A stretch of 64,000 nt of DNA from positions 1-64,000 of the forward strand of contig BGZK01001284.1 of NCBI GenBank assembly GCA_005406025.1, given 5' to 3'. The position numbers and the translations under genes are program-made. How positions within the stretch are numbered: position 1 is the first letter of the stretch; every line of letters starts with the position of its first letter. The notes beneath the pieces were generated by a model. That model was not told where the DNA came from and did no database searches. It saw nothing but the letters and a program-made list of their open reading frames with translations. The DNA comes from Eumeta japonica. Its lineage: Eukaryota; Arthropoda; Insecta; Lepidoptera; Psychidae. This document shows positions 23,410 through 34,334 of this stretch, one piece after another.

Positions 23410-23625
23410 TATATATATATATCTTAATAAAATATAAGTAAAATATAATAAAAAATCATCTTGAATTTGTATATGAAATACGAAAAAAAAATCTTTTCAC
23501 CAACCTTATAATAGACTCTTTTCCCTTTTTCCAACTCGATCATAATCTTATAAAATTCTCAAAATATGCCATTATTTTCATACTTTTCTGCGTTTGTTGA
23601 TTAAGAACCCGTCAATTTCGATACT
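23410..23625. other. AT-rich stretch with a short TA run
   Basis: A short (AT)n run at 23408-23422; nothing else. Confidence 0.5.
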
Positions 23626-23629
23626 TTTC

Positions 23630-23965
23630 GTCATCCCATGTTCTGGAATTTAATTAAGGCGAGAGAGGGCGGTGGAGGGGTGCGCTGCATATTAACAGAT
23701 TTAATATTCGCCACGCAACTAGTGGTCCCGGTAATTAAGCAAATAAACCGGGCCCGCGGTGGGGGCAATTAATTCATTTCGCGCCGCCCGCGCCGCCCGA
23801 TGAATCGTGAATAAGTGACACACCTACCGGAGATATTTCACGCCCTGAAAGTGACGTGAAAATTAAATTATTGCGAATCATATGGGGGGAACGGCGTCGC
23901 GGGCGCACGTTTGACGTGCGCGATTAATTACGACTACGACTCAATATCCATCTATATCGTCGTAG
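23630..23965. promoter_or_regulatory. CpG-rich island with homeodomain-type motifs
   Basis: Strongly GC/CpG-rich blocks alternate with AATTAA-type words. TAATTAAGCAAATAAA at 23732-23747 occurs identically in the next island at 25436-25451. CAATTAATTCATTTCG, AAATTAAATTATTGCG and GATTAATTACG add further TAATTA/ATTA cores. No coding frame. Paired homeodomain cores in a CpG-rich island are what many insect developmental enhancers look like; function is inferred. Confidence 0.45.
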
Positions 23966-24940
23966 TCGTGGTAGTCTACTTCCAGAAATGGGTTGAATGT
24001 TCTCCTCAGGTCTTCCCCGATCGGTACGTGGGGCAGACGAGTCAATGAATATTGTCGGCTGTCGCCAATCTAACCTTAAACTGTTAAGTGTTGTGATATA
24101 AAGCTTATACTATTGGCAATATCCACTTATTTCATATTACGTAAACATACTTAGAGTAAGCAAATAAAGTAGAAGAGTTGTATATTGTCAATATCAATAT
24201 AAAAGGTGTTAGAGCAACCGAACATCGGCATTTAGGATGTCCACGAATTAAATTTATATTTTGCGACAGCAATATTGTGGCTTGTCTAGTCTAGTCGAAA
24301 AGTTCAAAATTGGGTTAATTCTTGATAAAGGTCCTAAAAATGTGTGCGACAGCTAATTGGATTCAAAATGACGTCTAGAAAAATGTATTAGAAGGATTTT
24401 ACTGCACGATGAAAATTGCAAAAGTTATTAACAAATTAACATGAAAAAAAAAGGTATATCGTTTTTTTAGCAATTACTCAAAAACTATTAATATGTAAGA
24501 AATTTTAAAGAGAGATTCATAAAGAGGAGAAAATTTTCTAAAAAAATACCCGACACCCGGAACTCTACCCCCCATCATTTATAATTTCAATTTGGTGCTG
24601 AAAATAGGGCCCCGCGCGACCGATACAGCAGGGTCGAACTACCGCTCAACAGAGTTTATTACGTAAAATATTTTTTTATAGGATTAAATATCAATAAAAG
24701 AAACTATGATGTCATCAGAATACTTCAAAGTATAAAGTACCGTTTGACCAATCTTAGATAAGGTTTTTAAGGAACCGATGTGAGTTAATGCACCGCTCAC
24801 ACATCTCGTAACAGAATGTAACTGTTATATCTCCCTCACGATTTAAATGGCGATGTGCACTTTGACAAAGTTTTGTTTGTCAAGTTTATCCATATAGGTA
24901 TTTTACTTCGAAAAACGAAATAAAACAGAAATATGAAAGT
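23966..24940. other. Unassigned DNA
   Basis: No coding signal. The block at 24540-24660 has a C-run and a CCGCGCGACC word, and may be the end of an unidentified repeat. Confidence 0.4.
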
Positions 24941-24944
24941 ATTA

Positions 24945-25112
24945 TGCGGGCCAAATTAGTGAAATATTAAGAAAGGGCCTAATTTTAAGCGTCCGAAACC
25001 GAAGAGTTAGCGTAAAAAGATTGATGAATGTCAATGTAGTAAGAGAGATATGCAAAAATCGTGCAATGTGTAAATCTTGTCTCTGCCTACCCTATTCGGA
25101 AGTAAGTGTGAG
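24945..25112 (+). mobile_element. LINE 3'-coding end (copy D)
   Basis: KRLMNVNVVREICKNRAMCK is followed, after a one-base slip, by VSAYPIRK and a TAA at 25103-25105. The same order of motifs is seen in copies B and C. Confidence 0.68.
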
Positions 25113-25168
25113 AATAATAAAATTATTATTATAAAATAATAATTTTATTATTGTTATAATCTCACACT
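25105..25168. repeat. Compound hairpin at the tail of LINE copy D
   Basis: Outer arms AGTGTGAG (25105-25112) and its complement (25161-25168) enclose perfect 18-bp arms at 25113-25130 and 25135-25152 with a 4-nt loop. Beyond the right arm the minus strand again resembles the LINE end (ATTCGTGTTAGTGTGAG against ATTCGGAAGTAAGTGTGAG), so this is a second tail-to-tail arrangement like that at 14.5 kb. Confidence 0.85.
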
Positions 25169-25289
25169 AACACGAATAAATGATCCGAGCGTCTCATATT
25201 AATCTTTGAGAATTTTCAAATTCAAGTCATATCTTCATACGCAACCGCCATATTTATCATCAAGAAAACCATCCAAACGCGCAAACAAT

Positions 25290-25625
25290 CGCCGTGCCTC
25301 GAGCGCTTAACCTAGCGCATGAAAGTACTAAACGCGTGCGGTCCTCTAAGCGCGTTGTCGCTCGACGTGAACTTCGGCGCGTTAATACAGATCTCTCGGT
25401 AATTAGGGCTTAACGCTCGCCGCTGTGGCTGGCCCTAATTAAGCAAATAAATTAACGTCGCGCGGACAATTAGCACGACCAACGTCCCGACCGCTCGGAT
25501 TCGCATTAGAAGGATCCCCGTTTAAACCATTTAAAATGGTAACGTGCGAAACCTGATTTCGCACCCTGTACATTACCCCTTCACGGCGAGCGGCCGAATC
25601 GAACCTTTGAAACTTTTACAATACC
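25290..25625. promoter_or_regulatory. CpG-rich island sharing a 16-bp motif with the 23.7-kb island
   Basis: GC/CpG-rich, no coding frame. TAATTAAGCAAATAAA at 25436-25451 is identical to 23732-23747. CGGTAATTAGGGCTTAACG just upstream and GACAATTAGCACG downstream carry further ATTA cores, and GTTTAAACCATTTAAAATGG lies at the 3' side. Candidate enhancer; inferred. Confidence 0.45.
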
Positions 25626-25629
25626 TATG

Positions 25630-26125
25630 TGCTACAGCAGTTAATGTGCCGTTGCGTTTTCGGTAATCAACTATCAAATATAGCGTATTGTTTAGAACTC
25701 CGCTAAAAACGGAATAATTGAATAATAAAATAACTCTACCCCAAAAAAAAAAAAATAGAATAGTACCCTTTATTTTTTATCTCAAAACGCGTAACTGGTT
25801 GTATACATCATTAGTGCAGTTTAGCTCGTTAGAATGTTCTCGATTACGATAAATTTTGTCTGTTTCCGTCGAACGTGAATGTTTACATCTTTGTTTTTAT
25901 AAATGACTTATGAACTTGCTTACACTTGGAGACAGCGACTGTTTTGATTCACTCGCCAAATCGTATATATACTTGAATTCGTACAAAGGCGATTTTTTTC
26001 TTTCTGGTTATCAGTGCATTTACGAGTTGAATCCTATCAATCAAAAAGTGTTATTCTGGTTCCGTAGTATAAATCTGTATCTACATACATTCTGTTTTTT
26101 ATAAATATTAAGCTTCCGTCATATC
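25630..26125. other. AT-rich stretch, nothing recognised
   Basis: Short AT-driven frames only. Confidence 0.5.
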
Positions 26126-26139
26126 TCAATCCACGAACC

Positions 26140-26410
26140 CCAATAGGCTTATTGACGTGACAACGTCTTAAATTAGGTTGCGGCTGGGAGTCACTTATGA
26201 AAAATGTAACGCTCGGTAACGTAACGATGAGTCACCGAACGAGAGAGAGGCCCGCCGAATGCCTTGCGTCTCTCTCCCACTCAACTATGATCGGTCTGCC
26301 GCGCGCGCAGCACTAGAGAATTAGTGCATAGCTTGCAAATGTATTGCAAGTTATTGTATGTATATTTGTATATAAATACGTATGTATGTGTAAAGGTAAA
26401 AATAAAATTT
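26140..26410 (+). repeat. Probable dispersed repeat
   Basis: GTGACAACGTCTTAAATTAG starts a block with AACGCTCGGTAACGTAACG, GAACGAGAGAGAGGCCCGCC and a T-rich end with TATAAATA. From memory this wording is common in lepidopteran DNA, but I cannot name the family. Only one copy lies in this window. Confidence 0.3.
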
Positions 26411-26553
26411 TGTTAATATGAAATTCAGTGCGAGATTCTTTGTATAAATTAATGTTTTAAATATAATTCTTTGTATAAATAAATGTTTTAAATTGTTACT
26501 ATTATTTCATCCTTCTTCCTACTATACGAATGAATATTCACATTAAAATGATT

Positions 26554-26901
26554 TTACCATTCAAAGTCATTGTCACGTAAAACTTTCGCCCGTATACCGA
26601 CTTTACAGGCAACCAAATTTTTTAATAATATTTGGAAATGGCTAGAAATGGAATTGAGGTGTTTACATGTGAACAAGAAAGAAGGACGACGTGGAGCTAG
26701 ACTACGACCCACCAGGTTGAAGATGGAAAGCCAGTGAGAGTCCCTGTCTTTCGACAATCTTGACAGATCCGGGTCCTGATTTGAGCATCCCGATCGTGGA
26801 CATTGGAGAGCAAGCTTCTCGACACAAGAAAAAGGCTTAGGAGCAGATCCATCCTCAAGAGAGCAGATTCGTTGACACGAGTAGTAGCCTCGAGAACTCA
26901 C
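26554..26901 (-). other. Unrecognised 115-codon minus-strand frame
   Basis: The DNA is more balanced in composition than its flanks. The translation has two close cysteines (CPRSGCSNQ), DLSRLSKDRDSHW and a hydrophobic C-terminal third. I recognise no family. It may be a transposon fragment, as are most balanced segments here. No splice context supports a host exon. Confidence 0.2.
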
Positions 26902-26904
26902 TAT

Positions 26905-27080
26905 TTACCCTATTTCAATTCATAAACCCGAATAGGAATATATCTTAACTGCGTTTTACAAACAGTATATGACATTAACAACGGGTTATACCAGTAACTT
27001 ACTTCTAAGAAAACTCAAAACGCAAACTAAAATTAACTCTACAATAGAAAAATATACTAGAGAAACGATAAAATTTTTGT
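26905..27080. other. AT-rich, nothing recognised
   Basis: No feature seen. Confidence 0.5.
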
Positions 27081-27084
27081 AATT

Positions 27085-27300
27085 GTACGTTGTTTGTTTT
27101 TTCAGGTTTCTCGTTTCGGTAAAAATATTTCGCGTTATCCGCCATACGTTTAACCGCGCGCCGTTAGTATCGGCGACGCGGTCTGCGTCTGACTTCACGT
27201 TAAACTTTTCGTGTACAATAATTATTAAAGTTCGGATATCATCTGAACCAAATTCACGTTTCGGTGGCGAAAAGTCTTATTGAGACGGCGATTTTACAAG
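27085..27300. other. GC-richer block behind an acceptor-like pyrimidine tract
   Basis: TTGTTTGTTTTTTCAG at about 27089-27104 resembles a 3' splice site, and a plus frame stays open behind it to a TGA at 27281. The peptide has no recognised domain and no convincing donor follows. More likely a non-coding island than an exon. Confidence 0.2.
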
Positions 27301-30300
27301 ATGAGACGACATTAAGTATGCTACGCCACAGACGTTTTGAATCATTAAGAGACAATTTTAATCTGTAATGTGGACGCTGAGAAAAAAAAATGGTAAAATA
27401 GTCACAGACGCTTAATTGTGCTTCGTATTATACCATAAACTACTCACATCGACGGCTATGTACTTTATGATATTGTTTATATGGACATTTCAACTAAACA
27501 GATATTTTCTATTGAAACATTTACTTTTTATGCGACAAATTTACTTCATAAAACCTTAACTTGGGAACAGAAAATGTAGTACGTTTGTTTGATGTATTGC
27601 CATCTGGCCTAAGCACTATCTAGTTGAGAAAAAAATTAATGATTTTTGAAATTGGTTTATATAGAGGTAAACACGTTTTGATTTTGATTAATTAAAAAAT
27701 TACTTTTAACAATCATAATCAGATAAAATTTTTGCCAAGTGCTTCCTTTTTTACCGTAATATTACATTAGTTAATCCTATCCGGATACGTTAAGAAAAGT
27801 TATTACACGTTACTTCGTTATTCGGATTTTCCGACAATTTTCATTTTCCAAATTACGTTCGTTTCAAGCCATTTTTTAAGTCAACCTTTTTAAATTAAAA
27901 TAAGTCAATGTTTCCACTGTAAAATTAAGAAAACCGCTTTAAAATTTATAAATTACAGTATTAAGACGATTTTTAATTGTATCAATTGTACGCAACACAA
28001 CTGAAATTGGATGAAGATAAATCAAATCTATGGATAGTAACGAAAAGTTAACCGATTTAATATAACGTGAAATAGCTATAGATGAAATAAACTACTATAT
28101 ATAGAATAATATCAAGCTGGTGGTAGTAGCATATTTTATGCGTTTTAGTGAACATTTATAACAGTCGCGCTTGGGTGAGACGACAGACTACGGATAGATA
28201 GGCTAAAAATTTGAAGCAAAATATAGAAAAAATTCGCTAGAGAAATTTGAGTAATCCATACCAATATATCGATATATAAAAATAATTACAAGAAAACCTA
28301 CATTACTGAGTAGTTCTGCACGTGTACCATTGATTCAAATTGTGGTCGTAATCGTGTTATGAAAAAATATATCACCAAATCGTAAAACTTTGGTATTACC
28401 AAAGGGCTGTCAAAGAAGTGAACCTATTCTGAGATGACAGAACGTGAATACGTATTCCACGAGTAGTAGACATGATATCGAATTGACATCGATAAGACAA
28501 TACAATGAATAAAGATGTAAAATGCTTCTTAGCTGCAATTATCGCTGCATCACATGCCTTATGTGGCAATTTTGAATTCCTGAACTGCGTTAAATGGCCG
28601 TGTCACGCTGCTCCGTCATGCAATCTCGTTACGCCGCTGTGCATTGTTCAATGATTTTACATGTACAACTACAAAATGTACAACTAGAAACGTAAATCGA
28701 TAATCTAATAGCTTTAAAAAGGCGTTTTGATAAATAAGTTGGTACTGGACTGAAAAGCGAAAATTAGCTATCGAACCTGTTGGTTCTATTATTCTCGAAA
28801 GAGAGTGAGTTTATATCATGTTTGTAGCGAAATATAAAGTATTATACTCAAGCTTTTATACTCAAGTGAGTATAAAATATTGAGGCCAGTACGAATTAAA
28901 ATCGTTCATTTACTTAAACTTTTTTAAAGAAAAGTGACAGAAGAAGTGAACAACATACCGAAGTACCTACCAACTGTTAATAGTTTTTTTCGCTTTTTAC
29001 GTTTTCCTTAAAATTATAAATTCAGGATGCTGCGCACTAAGAACAACTGAATTTTACATTCAACTGTAAACGGAGTCAAGAGCGGACCAAGCCTTCGTGC
29101 CAAAGAGAGTCACACATACGAGGTTCAGTCAAGATTGGCTCTAATTTCATTACAACAGTAGGACAAAAACCCAGTCCGGGGGGTCATGACTTCCATGACC
29201 CACCCCTTCGATCGTGTACGGAGTAGCCGTTTTTAATTTACCACGGCAATTTTTGAAATGACGTCGAAGAATAAAGAATAAATATGTATTTATGAGTGAA
29301 CGCCGGCAAAATTCATCTTAGCAGTGTGATGGATTAGACGGATCTCGATTGCAAAGTAATTTACATAATAATGGGCGCCTACGAGGAGCAGCTATAGATT
29401 GACAACGATTGATTTAAGACTTGCGCACGAGAACGGTGCTATATACTACGTCAAAATATAAAGAGCACATTCTCATGAAAATGATCGATGCTAGTCGGGA
29501 TATTATATCGATTTTTTTTTCTTGAAACAGCCTAAAATATCATATACGTATCTTATATTCTTTCAGAATTACTTCACAGTGATCATCAATGAGTACCAAC
29601 AATCTATTGCAATAATAGCTCACAGTTTAATTTGTAATATACACAGAATGGCGTCTATGTCATACGCACTCTCATCACTCTTGTGGCGTAGACTATATTT
29701 TTAAATTGTGTGATGTTTCAAAATATCAAATACCACACGCTTTAACCGCATAAAAATAAAGTCGAAAACACAAAGGGTTCACCATATCGGCAGTCTTCAG
29801 ACACGTGAAAATGTACTTTTAATTTTTTTTTACTTTTCTCTAATATCTCTATTGAGAAATCCGGTGTCCAAAAACACAAAATATGAGTTGCAGATATCCC
29901 TATAGCCAGTAATAAAGTATTTCAATCTATAAAATTAATTTTACTCGCGGGATAGAATATAACGTATTGATAATATTCAGGGAAATATCAAATTTATTAT
30001 AATTACTTGTACATCAAAGGATAGTTAGATACTGTACGGTTAATATCATTTTGTGGATTATTATGAATCATATTTACCTATATTAATAAAACGGTTAGTA
30101 TTTCACCCGAAATGTAATTTAATAACCCGAAATGAAAAATAACCCTTATTATGAACTCAAAAAAATAATGAACAATGACGAAAAATACTAGTAATATTGT
30201 GGAAAAAGCGTGGGGCGCTTTGTGCCACATTTTTGGTATATAGAGCAACCTTTCACTTTTTAGTTCGGTTGATTGGTAAAAATGTGTAATTTTTAATAAT

Positions 30301-30325
30301 ACAACAACAGTTGAATTATTAATAA
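27301..30325. other. Long AT-rich stretch, few features
   Basis: No coding signal. GC-richer patches at 28550-28650 and 29070-29230; the latter has GGGTCATG and its complement 5 nt apart (about 29179-29199). A 60-codon frame at 29522-29704 is not convincing. Confidence 0.5.
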
Positions 30326-30329
30326 TCTC

Positions 30330-30383
30330 ATTACTGTTACTAAATTCTATTACAAAACAGTAATAGAATTTAGTAACAGTAAT
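30330..30383. repeat. Perfect hairpin, 24-bp arms, 6-nt loop
   Basis: Arms 30330-30353 and 30360-30383 are exact reverse complements (arm begins ATTACTGTTACTAAATTC). Confidence 0.97.
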
Positions 30384-30427
30384 AAGCCACTTGCTCTCAC
30401 GCAGACGATATATGACGAAATTATTCG

Positions 30428-30810
30428 ATCCTGGCTATCCTGATCAGGATAAGAGGATAAACTTATCAAATTATTGTATTGTTATTGTTCTTGATACGTA
30501 CGCAAAGTTTCAATTTAATCAGACTTCTTGAAATTGGTGAAAATTAAGCTCAAAAATTCCGTTACATACACAGATACATACAACCCAAGCTTATATTAAT
30601 CCTGGCGGTCCTAATAACGATAATAGGAAACTGTTATCAAATTATTGCATTGTCATTGGTCCTTGATACGTATCAAGGACCAATGAAACTTTCCATACGT
30701 ATGGAAAGTTTCAAATTAATCAGACTTCTTGGAATTGATGAAAATTAAGCTCAAAGATTCCGTTACATACATACATAGATACAACCCAAGCTTATAAAAG
30801 CGTGTTCAAA
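30428..30810 (+). repeat. Dispersed repeat, two tandem units of about 170-200 bp
   Basis: Unit 1 (about 30428-30599) and unit 2 (about 30600-30810) share the order CCTGG, AACTTATCAAATTATTG, TTGATACGTA, AAAGTTTCAA, TTAATCAGACTTCTTG, GAAAATTAAGCTCAAA, TTCCGTTACATACA and CAACCCAAGCTTAT. Unit 2 is longer by a 29-base insertion. The wording resembles, from memory, a common lepidopteran interspersed repeat; class not determined. Confidence 0.8.
30655..30712. repeat. Two abutting perfect palindromes, 30 and 28 bp
   Basis: 30655-30684 is its own reverse complement (half: ATTGGTCCTTGATAC), and 30685-30712 is too (half: GAAACTTTCCATAC). Unit 1 of the same tandem repeat lacks the insertion that creates them, so they arose inside unit 2. 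Confidence 0.97.
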
Positions 30811-30814
30811 ACTA

Positions 30815-31690
30815 CTATCCATCATGAAGACGACGACTAATGAGTCACTACTAAACCTATTAAATTAGATTTTTTGATTCCATCTGAAATTTTCTGAAGA
30901 CATCTTCTCCGGCAATGGTTCCGTGAAAATGGTATGGTAATGGTGACCGTCACGTCGGTACAGCGCGGACCATCGGCCGCTAAAGACCGTTGTCGCAAAT
31001 GGTGCGACAATGTCCCGAATCAGTGAATTAACTTGGACTTAGACGCAGTAAAGGAGTGATTTCATTTTTGGTTCATATTAAAAGTTAATTGGCCTATTTT
31101 CCCGTGTTTAAATTTTCAACCCGATAGGTTCTTATTCTGCTCACAACGTACTGACACTGACGCTCATATTTTATTACAATTAATGTTATTAATAACGTTT
31201 CTTGTAATACAGTAGTACAATACAGAACAGTCATGAATTATAACAATTCACTTAAGCAATATTACCGAATTAAATGAGTATACTCATCACAGAAAAATAT
31301 GAAAACTATATTGACCTTTAATAATGGATATACAATGGCGAAAGTGACTTATTGAAAAAGTTGACAACTATAGATATTTGTGTACACCGTTGTGTTTTTC
31401 GGTTCTGATCAATATGATTATGTTATCAAAGAATGAAGATTTCAATAGAGTAACTCTATTACCTTAATTGGCCAAGAAAAACTTATGATGTATAATCCAT
31501 CTTCAATTGAATCTCGCGCAAAACTCATAGTATCATAAAGTTAAATACACAAATGATTCATCTCTCCTGTGCAATCGTTATGAACCGATTGAAACTGTTT
31601 ATCATAAAATAAATCCGCAAATAAAAAAGCATTTTACTATGTTTAACGGTCCGCTATGAAAATTGAAAAATTTGCATAAAATTAGGTATA
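30815..31690. other. Unassigned DNA with a small GC-rich patch
   Basis: The patch at 30910-31020 contains TTGTCGCA and its complement 5 nt apart (about 30990-31010). Otherwise AT-rich and featureless. Confidence 0.45.
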
Positions 31691-31694
31691 CATT

Positions 31695-32005
31695 GTTTTT
31701 ACTCGATTTTTTATAAAACAAATTTTCACCAGATTTTGACGTTTTAGGGTCTTAGGAACCTATTACGACTTTTTTCTTAGCTATGTCTGTATGTCTGTAT
31801 GGGTGTGTGTGTGTGCGCGTATGTACGAATGTTAAAAATTATTTTAAATTGTTTTTATAGAATGTTTCTTAAAGTACTCTACTAATAAGTTCCGAAGTCT
31901 AACTAGCTCTTCTGCTTAGAAAGCAACGTCGATCGGTGTAAAGTGAATCAAAATCGGTCGGTTCTTTCGACAGATATCATCGTAGTTTAAAAATGAAAAA
32001 AATTA
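31695..32005 (+). repeat. Dispersed repeat with internal GT run, copy 1
   Basis: ATTTTCACCAGATTTTGACG, then TTTTAGGGTC, a TATGTCTGTATG stretch, a (GT)n run, AAGTTCCGAAGTCTAACTAG, and CGACAGATATCATCG near the end. The same order occurs at 37.3, 37.9 and 48.9 kb. Class unknown. Confidence 0.6.
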
Positions 32006-32009
32006 ATTA

Positions 32010-32470
32010 TTTGAATAAATCAAAATTATATTTTTGAGTTGAGAGAACAAAAATCGATCTGTTGAGCTCAAACTCAATAATTTACTGCCAGGTATATTTT
32101 TGTAGACTTTGAGCTCTAAAGTAGCAAAAGGTATCAAAAATAATCTATAACGTCAGCTGTTTTATCAAAATTTTGAACTCGAAAAGCTTAAATATGTGTC
32201 TTTAGACACTAGTGCCCAGTGACGTTTTTATTTATTAAGACCATATTGAATATTATCAAACTCCAAGACCAACTTGCAAGACCAAGGACGAGATAGCATA
32301 TATTTTTTAGAGGCTTACATAAGTTCATCGTTTTTTAAATCGATTTTGTTTTCGATTTCACTTTTAGTCACCTAGTCAGCTTACATAATTCATTATCAAA
32401 TATAACATACTAAATATCAATAGATTACCTCATTATGTAATATCAAACTTACGACCTAGGCGTATCGTCC
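32010..32470. other. AT-rich, possible extension of the repeat
   Basis: TTTGAGCTCTAAAG-type words (32060-32180) recur at 46.4-46.7 and 49.6-49.8 kb, next to other copies of the same repeat, so they may belong to one element. Confidence 0.35.
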
Positions 32471-32479
32471 AACAATTTT

Positions 32480-32745
32480 CTTATTTCCATTTGTGGATCT
32501 TGAGAGCTTAGTCCACCACGCTCGCTCATTGAGAGTCGCGGAGTGAGACAACCGTCGTCACCAATTCAGTGGCAACGTTCTGAAATGACGGCTCAATTCG
32601 CTTTCCGAGCACGGAGCGAGCGATCTAATTTCACTGAAGCTGAAAACTCATCGGTCAAATCGTTCGTAATTAGGGATTCGAACCGTGTCCCTTCCGATAC
32701 GGAAGCAACGCTCTAACAGTTCGACCACCACAGTTCTGTTGATTC
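32480..32745 (-). mobile_element. tRNA-derived SINE, minus strand
   Basis: On the minus strand the head has a box-A-like TGGTCGAACTGTTAGAGCG (complement of 32709-32728) and a perfect box B GGTTCGAATCCC (complement of 32673-32684), spaced as in a tRNA, with a TTCC/GGAA stem between. A GC-rich body follows to about 32480. The internal promoter would be read by RNA polymerase III. There is no proper acceptor stem, so it is a SINE and not a tRNA gene. Confidence 0.65.
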
Positions 32746-32877
32746 ATTCTCTAACAGCATTTGTAGTAGCTGTTTGTATTTGTAGCAATGGTGATAGATA
32801 GTAGTTTCAGACTACCTCTGAACTTTCCGATCTGAAGGATCAACCCGTACCCAATTACGGGTTGATTCCAAAGAATT

Positions 32878-33065
32878 GAACTGCGGTAGCCCAGTGATTA
32901 AGTGTTGCCAGTTAAAGGCTTCCGGCTGTGAAACCTACCACAGACTAAACGGTCGATGAGTTTTTTGACTTGAATCAAATTAAACAATCGGCTCCGAGAC
33001 AGAGTAAAGTATTTTAAGTCTGAACTCTTCGATCTCAAGTAAATAGATTGTGGGAATGTACGCCT
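32878..33065 (+). mobile_element. Probable tRNA-derived SINE, plus strand
   Basis: GGTAGCCCAGTGATTAAG matches box A of lepidopteran tRNA-derived SINEs. Box B is degenerate (GGCTGTGAAACCTACC). The body and end are not distinct. Confidence 0.4.
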
Positions 33066-33089
33066 CAGTATACAGTATGAATTTTTATC

Positions 33090-33455
33090 TTGCATCTTTT
33101 GGCAAATATTGATAATCTCCTCTCCTTATTAAACAATTTTCTTAAAGAAACCATAGTCATTAAAGTAGCCGTTTGTGAAAAAAATAGCTTAGAACATCTA
33201 TGTAGAAATGTCGTATTGACAGCATTAGATCAGTGGGTAGGTACTGCACCGCAGCGCATCTCGCGCCCGGCCATCCGATCGCACTTACGCTTGAAATCTG
33301 AGCGATCATTTATTAGGCTTGTGTTTATATTATTTCATATAATAGTTACAAGTACATTTTCAATTTTTTATAGTAACTTTAGCAAAATGGTTCTAAAAAC
33401 TAAAGAGATTATGAATATTTGCAAAGAGATGCGTGATAAAATCCATCCCGTGTAG
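33090..33455 (+). other. Unrecognised 121-codon frame
   Basis: The frame crosses AT-rich and GC-rich DNA and shows a hydrophobic middle. Its last 22 codons start with ATG and read KTKEIMNICKEMRDKI, which resembles the first residues of Tc1-type transposases (KTKELS..DVRDKIV), but the match ends after about 20 residues at a stop. This is too short to call. Otherwise unknown. Confidence 0.2.
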
Positions 33456-33459
33456 TGAT

Positions 33460-33720
33460 GTGATTAGGAACCTGCCGCACATGTTCGATTTAGTATGAAA
33501 CCTTCTTTCCATTTTTCGCGTGACCAGATCCAGAATAGTTCTGCGATCCGAATCGTGAGCCGCGTAGGCAGCTCGGCTTCTCTTCGAAACAATTTCCATA
33601 TAAAAACCTCCCCGCGCAGTTCGACGTCAGGCTTGTTTGCCTTACGGCTTGGCCACGTGTGCGTACACATTGCCGTAGCCGTAACTCGTTACACATTGTA
33701 AACACGTCGACTGTTTACTA
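33460..33720. promoter_or_regulatory. GC-rich block with several overlapping frames
   Basis: Open on both strands in several frames because of its composition. GCCACGTGTGCG near 33650 contains a CACGTG E-box. No domain in any frame. Candidate regulatory island. Confidence 0.25.
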
Positions 33721-33724
33721 TGAA

Positions 33725-34145
33725 AAAATATTTATTAAAGTAAGACTGTTGACATCGAAAAATATTTGCATGAGCCAAGTTGAACGTCGTGAGCTATTGA
33801 TGAGCAAGGCCATCATTTTTAGTGTTCCGTGGTGAAGATTAAAATTGCAAAACGCTTACGGGATCGTATCGAGGTTTGTCTACCGCAACTCTATAAAATC
33901 CTTAAGATCGTGTAAGTTGAAATAGTCTACTAATTCTTGACATAATATGTAACTTTAAGTGAGATAAACGAGTCGATCGCAAGTAAAATAGATTTATTTT
34001 TGTATTCAATAGATGGATTATCGAAATTTATGGGAATTGTCAAAGAATCCAAAAAATATACATACTTTTAAAGGTAGAACCATGCTGAAGCTAACTTAGC
34101 TGTGCCATGAAAATGCTCGACCGGTGAGGTACTCATATCACCATC
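33725..34145. other. AT-rich, nothing recognised
   Basis: No feature seen. Confidence 0.5.
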
Positions 34146-34149
34146 TCGC

Positions 34150-34330
34150 AGAATGCAGTTTGTCCAGTAAGTGAGAATTTCGGTGGACCACTTCCTTCTC
34201 CATTAACCCACTTCTTCTGATATGATCTGATAAAGGTATCACTCCACCCTCCATCAGATATCTTTTTTTACTCAAGTAGGTAGTAGCCTACCGGTGACTC
34301 TTCTAAGGTTCCAATTATCAATTATTTTTT
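34150..34330 (+). mobile_element. LINE 3'-end fragment, copy d (upstream part)
   Basis: GTCCAGTAAGTGAGAATTTC and CGGTGGACCACTTCCTTCTC match the left part of copies a and c. The right part is lost. Confidence 0.45.
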
Positions 34331-34334
34331 TCCC

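Noticed and set aside
30330..30383. MITE with terminal inverted repeats
   Set aside because: Only 54 bp long with no internal region and no TA or TTAA duplication; a plain hairpin describes it better.
32655..32745. Genuine tRNA gene on the minus strand
   Set aside because: Boxes A and B fit, but acceptor and anticodon arms do not form a cloverleaf and a non-tRNA body follows, so SINE is the better call.
33357..33455. Start of a Tc1-type transposase (KTKEIMNICKEMRDKI)
   Set aside because: About 20 residues of partial similarity, then a stop and no further helix-turn-helix or catalytic motif in any frame downstream.
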